In this document: positions 57,033 through 64,000 of the stretch, piece by piece
How the letters are laid out: each line of letters opens with the position of its first letter
Position numbering within the stretch: position 1 is the stretch's first letter
Assembly: GCA_900169235.1 (NCBI GenBank)
Contig: FWCC01000065.1
Coordinates: 1 to 64,000 of the forward strand
Source: Zarea fungicola
Taxonomy: Eukaryota > Ascomycota > Sordariomycetes > Hypocreales > Cordycipitaceae
Direction of reading: 5' to 3'
Length of the DNA: 64,000 nt
The notes under the pieces: generated by a model
Told to the model about the DNA's origin: nothing
What the model saw: only the letters and a program-made list of their open reading frames with translations
Database searches by the model: none
Translations under genes and position numbers: made by a program

Positions 57033-59144
57033 ATGACAAAGAATACACAGGAAATGTCTCCAGAATTTAACATCATGGACGCAAGTCTGGAGGACATCCA
57101 ACTAGCCTTGGCTAAAGGGACTGTCACTTGCGTCCAGCTGGTTGCAGAATACCTTCAACGTATCAGCACCTACGACTGCCACGGACCCAGATTAAATTCA
57201 ATTCCTGTAATCAATCTCCATGTCTTTGAAGAAGCGGCAAGATCAGACGATAGGCGTGCTGTCGGGGCTTCCCTTGGTCCACTAGATGGGATCCCCTATA
57301 CGGCAAAGGACAGCTACAAAGTGCAGGGTCTAACAGTGGCCAATGGTGCTGTTGCCTTTGAGAACCTCGTCGCCAGCTCAGATGCGTTCACCATCAGTGC
57401 CTTGAGGGAAGCTGGCGCTGTACTGATCGGTAAGACAAACATGCCGCCGATGGCGGCTGGTGGTATGCAGCGTGGTGTGTATGGCAGAGCGGAGAGCCCA
57501 TACAATAAAAAGTTTCTTGCTGCTGCATTTGCCTCAGGCTCATCCAACGGCAGTGCTGTATCTGTGGCTGCATCCTTTGCAGCATTTGGACTAGGAGAGG
57601 AAACTGTTTCCTCCGGTCGATCGCCAGCATCCAACAATGCCATTGTTGCATATACGCCATCAAGAGGCAATATTTCCACCCGCGGAAACTGGCCTCTGTA
57701 TTCCCTCTGTGATGTTGTTGTACCCCACACAAGGTCTGTCAGTGACCTTTTCGGTCTTCTTGACGTGATTGCACAGCCCGACAGCGTTACCAAGGGTGAC
57801 TTTTGGAGACACCAGAGTCTCGTTCCTCTCCCACGGCCTTGGGCAGAGCGACCTCGTTCATTCTACCAACTTCGGGAAGGACCATCGTTCCGAAAACTCC
57901 GAATAGCTGTGCCGGATCTTTATACGATCAGCACAAACACGGGATCTGATGATATGGACGGCGTATATGTATCCGAGTCTGTGCGCAATCTCTGGAAAAG
58001 AGCTAAAGAAGATTTGGAAAGTCTCGGCGCCGAGGTTATTTCTGTACCAGATTTCCCTGTTGTGACAGAATATGAGGCCCATGCTCGCGTTGGATCAGAG
58101 GACAAGCTCGGTATGCCCAAGAATTGGAAGCAAGTCGAGCGCGCCCAATTGCCGGCGTTGGCCTGGCACGAGTTTCTACAAGAGAATGCGGACCATCATA
58201 GCAACATCCACTCTCTGCATGGGATAGATCCCGATTCCATCTGGCCATTTACGTCAAAGTTGGGTTCAGATCCGCAAGTGCAGTTTTCTAAGCCTGAAAA
58301 TGCCGTACTTTGGGACAAGTTGAGCGACTACGTGACAGAACTTGCAACGCAGGAGCCACCGATAGTGAGCCAGTATCAGATCCCAGGACTCAAGGAAGCA
58401 ATGGCCGCCCTGGAAAAATTGCGAAAAACATTGCTGGAAGATTGGATGATGGCAAGTCAGTATGACTTTGTCGTCTTCCCTGCGGCAGGCGATGTTGGGG
58501 ACGCAGACGCAGACGTGTCTATTGAGAGCGCGCGACATGCCTGGACAAACGGTGTAAAGTACAGCAACGGCAACCAGGCACTGAGACATTTGGGTATCCC
58601 GAGCATTACTGTACCTATGGGTGTAATGCCTGATAAGAAAATGCCAATTGGACTCACCATCATTGGTAAAGCGTATGATGACGCCCGCATTCTCAGGATG
58701 GGGTACCTCTATGAACAAGCTAGTAAGAGAAGAACAGCTCCAACCCTTACTCCAGCATTACCAAACATAATTATTTCGTCTGGAAGTGGCGGGAGACCAC
58801 TTCTGGAAGGATTCAAATGCACGTCAACAGGCATCGCCACTGCCAATGAAGTTGGAGTCTCCATCTCTGGGAAAGCGCGACCTGCAGCTGGTGGCAACTT
58901 GAGACAGCCCAGTTTTCAAGTGTACATTGATGACCAATTGGTTTTAGCAGAGAAGATGCAGGTGCGGAACGATGGATCAGGAGTATACTTGTTTCATTGC
59001 ACCGCCAGCGTGCCACTCCCCATTGAGCAATCTGTGCAAGACAAAGTGCATGGTAAAATTGCCAGAGACAGGGTTATGGTCATGGTGCTGGTTTCGGTGG
59101 AGGATGCAAATCCGAGTGGATGGCTTGGTTTCACGGAGTGGTAA
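57033..59144 (+). CDS. Amidase-signature enzyme with C-terminal extension
   Basis: A 703-aa single-exon member of the amidase signature family (Ser-cisSer-Lys triad), which hydrolyses amides and carbamoyl compounds. Lys92 is in the conserved YTAKDSY, the Ser-Ser pair is at 170-171 (ASGSSNGS) and the likely nucleophile is Ser194, 24 residues on, in TVSSGR. The usual TGGS-I-R is thus TVSS-G-R, a variant I recall from one group of fungal amidases. The core ends near residue 580; about 110 further residues form an extra domain of unknown role. No signal peptide is seen. Between deiminases 1 and 2 it could hydrolyse the N-carbamoyl product to the amine, a step bacteria assign to the unrelated nitrilase AguB (inference). 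A general detoxifying amidase is the alternative. Confidence 0.9.
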   Translation: MTKNTQEMSPEFNIMDASLEDIQLALAKGTVTCVQLVAEYLQRISTYDCHGPRLNSIPVINLHVFEEAARSDDRRAVGASLGPLDGIPYTAKDSYKVQGLTVANGAVAFENLVASSDAFTISALREAGAVLIGKTNMPPMAAGGMQRGVYGRAESPYNKKFLAAAFASGSSNGSAVSVAASFAAFGLGEETVSSGRSPASNNAIVAYTPSRGNISTRGNWPLYSLCDVVVPHTRSVSDLFGLLDVIAQPDSVTKGDFWRHQSLVPLPRPWAERPRSFYQLREGPSFRKLRIAVPDLYTISTNTGSDDMDGVYVSESVRNLWKRAKEDLESLGAEVISVPDFPVVTEYEAHARVGSEDKLGMPKNWKQVERAQLPALAWHEFLQENADHHSNIHSLHGIDPDSIWPFTSKLGSDPQVQFSKPENAVLWDKLSDYVTELATQEPPIVSQYQIPGLKEAMAALEKLRKTLLEDWMMASQYDFVVFPAAGDVGDADADVSIESARHAWTNGVKYSNGNQALRHLGIPSITVPMGVMPDKKMPIGLTIIGKAYDDARILRMGYLYEQASKRRTAPTLTPALPNIIISSGSGGRPLLEGFKCTSTGIATANEVGVSISGKARPAAGGNLRQPSFQVYIDDQLVLAEKMQVRNDGSGVYLFHCTASVPLPIEQSVQDKVHGKIARDRVMVMVLVSVEDANPSGWLGFTEW

Positions 59145-59966
59145 ATAGAGCCTCTGAATTATGGATGAGAGTGAGCTTCCAGGATCTCGCTAGTTGTCCC
59201 TGGTCTGTTGCATGTCTAATGAAGGCATGCTCTGGACAACCGACCACATTGTCGGTACTGCAAATCTGTTGCCAGAGTAGCCCTAACATAAAATTTCAGT
59301 TATGCTTAATCCAACTGCCTGGAAGCCTGGAGGTATTGATTCATGTGTTTCTGTTACAGTAGTACAATAAAAGCGAGGCCTCCCGTCCACCAGTATTGAG
59401 CCAGTGAACGCGTAACAATACCGCAAACTTTCAATGCAATTTCGGAGAAAGGCTCGAATAGGAAGCTGTACTCGTATGGGTAACTGTAGCAGAGCCACAA
59501 TGTCAAAATACCCCGCTATTTGCCATCACTTCAAAGAAAGTCTGTAATTACTCGGGCAGCTTCGGCCGGCGTTGGTCTGAGACTGTGTGACAGAGCACCA
59601 TCCACAATGCCCTGTACATCGAATCAACTAACCAATCATATCAAATTACGATGAATCAGCCCTATCGAAAGATTTACGATCCACAGGGTAGGCGCATTGT
59701 TTCACTTTGTCAATTCAAATGCCGCTGCACCTCAAGACTGCCAAAAAAGGGCGTATCCATGGCGCAGTTGTAGATCCAATGTTCCTCACACTACAGTGAC
59801 TGCGCCCGAATATAGGCTTTTCAATCCATAAACAAAAGGTGTGGCAAACATTACATCCGTAGAAATGATCGATTATAAAAATCGGCTTTATTCGCCTCTG
59901 ATGAATTAAATAATTGCATAGAAACCAACTCAACCGATACAAATAAACCCAGTTTACCTTCTCACA
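59145..59966. other. Intergenic with TATA-like box for deiminase 2
   Basis: About 820 bases between genes in the same direction. TATAAAA at 59874-59880 lies 87 bases before the deiminase 2 ATG. Nothing else recognised. Confidence 0.45.
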
Positions 59967-61097
59967 ATGCTTATTCATAACATAATTGCCATGGCACACG
60001 CAGCCACCGCTGTCCTATTCCGTCCTGCAGAATGGGATCACCAATCACAAGTCATTATGGCATGGCCGTCAGCTGAGAATGACGCCTACGACGATGCACC
60101 AGATGATCTCAGGCTCGCCACCAAGGACGTTTCCGCGATCGTCGAGGCGGTGGCTCTGTTCGAGCCTGTTACCCTCCTGGTCACGCCTGATCGCGCTTCA
60201 GAAGCGACGCAGAGATTCAAGAAAAACTTGACCAACGTCAAGATCCTCCCAGTGGAAGACTACCCCAAGCTTGACCTGTGGATGAGAGACATGGCCCCAA
60301 CCTTTGTTTTCAACTATGAGAACAACAACAGCAAGGCAGAGCTTTTTGGGGTCGATTTCAACTTTAACGGCTGGGGCGACAAATATCCCGTCGGCCAGCG
60401 TCTTTCGCTAGCCACAATCACCATGGATGACATGAAAATCCCTCGCGTGTGCTCCTCCGTCGTCACGGAGGGAGGCTCTCTTGAGGTCGATGGAGAGGGC
60501 ACTCTTCTACTCACCGAAAGCTCGGTGCTTAACGACAATCGTAACCCGTGTCAGAGCCGGGAGGACCTCGAAGCTGAATTCAGCCGCACACTTGGTATCA
60601 ATAAATTTATCTGGATTCCGGGACGCAAAGGTCTTGAGCTCACTGATGGTCATATTGATGGACTTGCGCGGTTCGTGGCTCCCGGTCATGTTGTTATCAG
60701 CAAGCCCAGCCAACTCGATGATGACGTCTGGACCAAGATCTATCAAGAAGCCTATGCTATTCTGAAGCAGGCCACAGACGCCAAGGGTCGTTCATTGAAA
60801 ATCACCGAAATTATTGAAGCAGACATGAATTCTATTGGACTTGGGAAGAAGGAGCTCGAGGATATCAATAACGGCAAGGAGGACGCGCCAGCACTTACTT
60901 ACGTCAACTACCTTCTTGTTAATGGCGGTGTTATTTTTCCTCAGTTTGGAGATAAAAAGGCCGATGCGGCGGCTTTGAGCGTCATTCGCGACTTGTACAA
61001 GGACCGTGATGTCGAACCTGTATTCATCGGTGAACTGCCATTCTTGGGTGGCGGTATTCATTGCTCGACACAGGAAGTCCCTGCTGCAGCGAAGTAA
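59967..61097 (+). CDS. Agmatine deiminase / PAD-family enzyme 2
   Basis: Second guanidine-modifying hydrolase paralogue, 376 aa, single exon. Catalytic residues by motif are Asp108 (LWMRDMAP), Glu168 (TEGGS), His229/Asp231 (TDGHID) and Cys366 (GGGIHCSTQ). It is closest to paralogue 3, sharing the M-A-P after the catalytic Arg-Asp where family members usually have [ST]-G-P, and an extra segment at about 250-272. The first 16 residues are hydrophobic (MLIHNIIAMAHAATAV), which might be a weak signal peptide; an in-frame ATG at 59991 would remove half of it. Location, cytosolic or secreted, is therefore open. The gene is convergent with paralogue 3 across 263 bases. The substrate is inferred to be agmatine or a related guanidino compound, with peptidyl-arginine as the alternative. 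Confidence 0.91.
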   Translation: MLIHNIIAMAHAATAVLFRPAEWDHQSQVIMAWPSAENDAYDDAPDDLRLATKDVSAIVEAVALFEPVTLLVTPDRASEATQRFKKNLTNVKILPVEDYPKLDLWMRDMAPTFVFNYENNNSKAELFGVDFNFNGWGDKYPVGQRLSLATITMDDMKIPRVCSSVVTEGGSLEVDGEGTLLLTESSVLNDNRNPCQSREDLEAEFSRTLGINKFIWIPGRKGLELTDGHIDGLARFVAPGHVVISKPSQLDDDVWTKIYQEAYAILKQATDAKGRSLKITEIIEADMNSIGLGKKELEDINNGKEDAPALTYVNYLLVNGGVIFPQFGDKKADAAALSVIRDLYKDRDVEPVFIGELPFLGGGIHCSTQEVPAAAK

Positions 61098-61360
61098 GCT
61101 GATTGCTGACACGGGAAATCTACACCTATTTACATTTCGTTCTTTCTGTTTTTGCCTGATGCAAAAATGTTTATGTACTTTTCTTTTATCTCAAATTAAC
61201 ATTTGCCCGGACTGTCGGTCAATCCAAAATCCTAGCATCGCCACCAACCACCGTGAAAGCTTGCGTTTTACTGGGCCTTGAGCTCCAACTGCTCGTTTGA
61301 AACAGGGAATCATTATTGAGAAGGGAAAGCCTCATATATATTCCTAAGGGGAAAAAAATC

Positions 61361-62485
61361 TCAAGCTGTCGCACTGACTGGAATCTCCTGCGTCGAGCAA
61401 TGAATCCCTCCACCTAAGAATGCAAGGGTCTGTGTGTTGACGGCTTGAATAGTGCGATCGGGATAGAGATTTTGTATAATTTTGAGGGCTGCCGTATCGG
61501 CGTCCTTGTCACCAAACGCGGGGAACACAATACCACCATTTACCATAAGGTAATTAACGTAGGTTAGCGCTGGGTAGTCCTTCTTTCCGTCCTGAACCTC
61601 CTGGACTAGATCCTTGTCGGCACCAATTTTCTCAAGATCGGCTTCAACAATTTCTGTAATCTCTAGCGTACGACCTTTGGCGTCTGTCGTATTTGACAAG
61701 ATTTCTTTAGCCTCTTGGTATATGTCAACAAATACTCCTCCTTCCTCAAGCGTACTCGGTCGGCTAAGTAACACTTTACCGGGAGAGATAAATCGAGCAA
61801 GGCCGTCGATGTGGCCGTCAGTAATATCTTGCCCTTTTCTAGCAGGGATCCAAATGAATTTCATAACGCCAAGCGTTCTGCGAAGCTCATCCTCGACCTC
61901 AGACTTTGTCTTGCCAGGGTTGCGGTTATCATTGATAATGGAACTATCGGTAACGAGCAAGGTGCCTTCACCATCGACTTCCAATGATCCTCCCTCAGTA
62001 ATGAGCGTTGAGGCCACACGAGGTATCTTTTTTTCGTAGAGTATCATAGATGCCAGGGAGATGCATGAACCAGTAGGATATTTATTTCCCCAACCATTGA
62101 AGTTGTAGTCAACGCCATAGAGCCTGCTATCCGCTGCTATGCCGTCAAATACAAAGGTTGGAGCCATGTCGCGCATCCATAGATCAAGTTTAGGATAAGT
62201 TTGTATTGGGAGCAACGTGATATTCTTTGAGTCCGCAAACGTTGACTGTGCATCGCTGAGTCGACTTTGTACAACTAGCAATGTGACGGGCTCGAATTTA
62301 GATACTGCTTGAGCGATGTTCGTGATGTCTGTTGTGGTATCGCTGAGGTCGTCCACCGAGTCCGAGTAGGCGCTATTGTCCGCCGACGGCCACGCCATGA
62401 TGACACTGGATTGTTTGCCCCATTCAGCAGGACGAAAAAACTCTGCCAAAGCAGCCTGGCCCATGAGTAAAATATTAAACCGCAT
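61361..62485 (-). CDS. Agmatine deiminase / PAD-family enzyme 3
   Basis: Third paralogue, 374 aa, single exon, minus strand. Asp106 (LWMRDMAP), Glu164 (TEGGS), His225/Asp227 (TDGHID) and Cys363 (GGGIHCSTQ) are all present, so it should be active. The N-terminus (MRFNILLMGQAALAEFF) has the shape of a short or eroded signal peptide directly before the FRPAEW core. Similarity to paralogue 2 extends over the whole length, including the 250-270 insert, so the two arose by duplication and now lie tail to tail. The 263-base gap between them holds both 3' UTRs. It probably works on the same class of substrate as paralogue 2, perhaps in a different place or condition. It marks the right edge of the cluster. 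Confidence 0.91.
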   Translation of the reverse strand: MRFNILLMGQAALAEFFRPAEWGKQSSVIMAWPSADNSAYSDSVDDLSDTTTDITNIAQAVSKFEPVTLLVVQSRLSDAQSTFADSKNITLLPIQTYPKLDLWMRDMAPTFVFDGIAADSRLYGVDYNFNGWGNKYPTGSCISLASMILYEKKIPRVASTLITEGGSLEVDGEGTLLVTDSSIINDNRNPGKTKSEVEDELRRTLGVMKFIWIPARKGQDITDGHIDGLARFISPGKVLLSRPSTLEEGGVFVDIYQEAKEILSNTTDAKGRTLEITEIVEADLEKIGADKDLVQEVQDGKKDYPALTYVNYLMVNGGIVFPAFGDKDADTAALKIIQNLYPDRTIQAVNTQTLAFLGGGIHCSTQEIPVSATA

Positions 62486-63133
62486 TTTGAGAAGCCCGGG
62501 CCACGTTCGCTATCCGTCGAATCCTGGCAGGTTGTGCCAAAGGCATAGTATCGGCGACATGGGAGATTGTAAGGTCTATCGCTTCAATATGGCTACTCGA
62601 TTTAAAATGCGTCAGAGGCGCCTAGGGAAACAAAAAAAAAGCCGGTAAATTTGATTTGACAGCATTGCCTGGCGTCCTTTTGTAAGTGCCGACTCAAAGT
62701 GCAGACCCAGCTTGTTCGACGCATACTTTTAAGTTCAACTAAAATGCGGCCATGGCGAGCTAGAGGTAATGCAGCAAGTCACGGTCTAAACGAGAGTGGA
62801 ATAGATCTTCAAGTCCACGCCTACATGAAACCGCATTCAGACAAGCAGCAAAATGAAAACCTATTTGAGTTTGCTTTTAACAAATGACCAACATACCAGG
62901 CCTGCGAGTACCCCGCCGCACTCCACAAGTATATGTAGCTGCACCATCTCGTACTTGCAGTTGGATTAGATTGGCAAAAGACAAAGTCTCGACGCTAAAC
63001 AAGAAAACCAAAAGAAACAAGCACTTCAATGTAGAAAGTGTCATCTTGCCAAGCCTGCGAAGAAAATAGAAACAAAAAACACTCTGCGCTAAAAGCTTAG
63101 TACCAACCTCACCTATTCAGAGTATACAGCTCA
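62486..63133. other. Intergenic, no gene supported
   Basis: A 650-base AT-rich spacer between divergent starts. Small frames at 62699-62887 and 62884-63069 (+) have no motif. It should contain the promoter of deiminase 3; no TATA box is obvious. Confidence 0.4.
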
Positions 63134-63433
63134 ATGCGTCGAGCAAATGTTGTCACTCTTCTTGTCAACATGTCCGAGCTGGCAGCGGCCAGCTCGTCTA
63201 CTACATCAATCTTCACACAGACGGGATACGGTAATGGCACCCAAATAACTGTCTGCACTGCTACAATCACCCTACCAGTGTTCGACACAAACATGACCGC
63301 CATCGCAACAGGAGGTAGCGGAGGAGCATCTTTAACTACCTCCTCTAAATCGGGATCTAGCCATGGTACTCCAGACTTGTTTGCAATTTACTTCATGTTG
63401 GCTGCTTTGGCATTGTTAGGCGGGATTCCCTAG
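63134..63433 (+). CDS. Possible small GPI-type surface protein
   Basis: An intron-free 99-aa frame. The N-terminus is mildly hydrophobic (MRRANVVTLLVNM) and could be a weak signal peptide or the tail of a missed upstream exon. The middle is Ser/Thr/Gly-rich with NGT and NMT sequons and one Cys. The C-terminus ends in a 19-residue hydrophobic segment (FAIYFMLAALALLGGIP) after a GSSHGT stretch, the pattern of a GPI-anchor signal. That pattern suggests a fungal cell-surface protein, but length is short and no family is recognised. It may be a real short gene or the last exon of a longer one. Confidence 0.45.
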   Translation: MRRANVVTLLVNMSELAAASSSTTSIFTQTGYGNGTQITVCTATITLPVFDTNMTAIATGGSGGASLTTSSKSGSSHGTPDLFAIYFMLAALALLGGIP

Positions 63434-64000
63434 GGCGAAAAGGCTTGTTAACTTAATGGCAGATCCCCCAGAGAGTTGCTGGACATGAGCTCAAAAACGA
63501 ACATATAGATGCATACATGCTCACTTATTATATTACAAATCTCGAAAATTGTACATACGAAGGAAAGTATTCTCACTGGATATAGAAGGGGTAGCCATAT
63601 GAATGGTAATGAGTTCTGTGACGATTCACCAGACCCCGATGATGAGCTCTGGACTGTTACATAGGCGACTTACATGTTGCCTCTTCTAAATACCACAAAG
63701 GATTACACTGGCTCCGCGATTGAGGAATCAAATTACCAATCGAAATTTGAATCAAATGGCCAATTTTCTTGGTTCTCCTTGCTTTCAAATAGAAGGAGCA
63801 ACGGCTGTATCAGCTGAGCATCGTTCGGCCGACTTATACACGGTGACCGGCTTTGCGGGGCCGACTTTGCGGCTGACTAGGCTTTCTGATTAAATCGATG
63901 AGAGGGCTTAAATAACCATATGACGATTTAAACACTCTAAAATGGGTCCATATCAATGTTTCGCGGATCCCAGCCATGTAGGTAGCATTATTAATCTCGG
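63434..64000. other. Intergenic to window end, no gene
   Basis: AT-rich sequence without a meaningful open frame. Nothing recognised. Confidence 0.5.

Overview
The window is from a filamentous ascomycete (Pezizomycotina). Genes carry short introns of about 50-95 bases with GT...AG ends and CTAAC/CTGAC-like branch sites. Families present include a fused dethiobiotin synthetase/DAPA aminotransferase, a CYP53-type P450, a Zn2Cys6 regulator and a filamentous-fungal Med18. Sordariomycetes, perhaps Hypocreales, is my best guess from protein style only; no marker gene settles it. No rRNA, tRNA, CRISPR array or intact transposon was recognised.

Layout. (1) 0.3-6.4 kb: a biotin cluster with biotin synthase, a KAPA-synthase-like enzyme convergent with it, and a divergent bifunctional BioDA, together covering the four final steps. 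(2) 8.2-11.1 kb: a CYP53-like benzoate hydroxylase and an unknown protein with two CxxC pairs and an Arg/Ser/Pro repeat tail. (3) 11.3-21.8 kb: a catabolic-looking block with an M81/MlrC-type metallopeptidase, a sugar-type MFS carrier, an amino-acid permease with a 13-nt exon, a proline-racemase-family enzyme and a second sugar-type MFS carrier. (4) 23.4-28.0 kb: a secreted GH28 pectinase, a small charged protein and a third sugar-type MFS carrier. (5) 30.6-34.4 kb: housekeeping DNA repair (polynucleotide kinase 3'-phosphatase) divergent from Mediator subunit 18, then a small cysteine-free secreted protein. (6) 37.8-39.6 kb: a Ser/Pro-rich conserved-looking protein. (7) About 40-51 kb: roughly 11 kb with no gene I can support, rich in simple repeats. 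(8) 51.0-62.5 kb: a Zn2Cys6 regulator, three agmatine-deiminase/peptidylarginine-deiminase-family paralogues, a Hol1-like MFS carrier and a large amidase-signature enzyme. (9) 63.1-63.4 kb: a possible small GPI-type surface protein.

The most interesting part is (8). Sequence shows three deiminases with intact Asp/Glu/His/Cys residues, next to a transporter of a family that includes the yeast polyamine carrier Hol1 and an amidase that could act on the ureido product. I infer a guanidino-compound (agmatine-like) uptake and breakdown cluster run by the divergent regulator. Block (3) is a second candidate: an M81 peptidase-like hydrolase together with a Ser/Cys-type proline racemase homologue and three carriers.

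All exon coordinates were deduced by eye from reading-frame continuity and splice consensus. No alignment or database search was run; family names are recognised from motifs.
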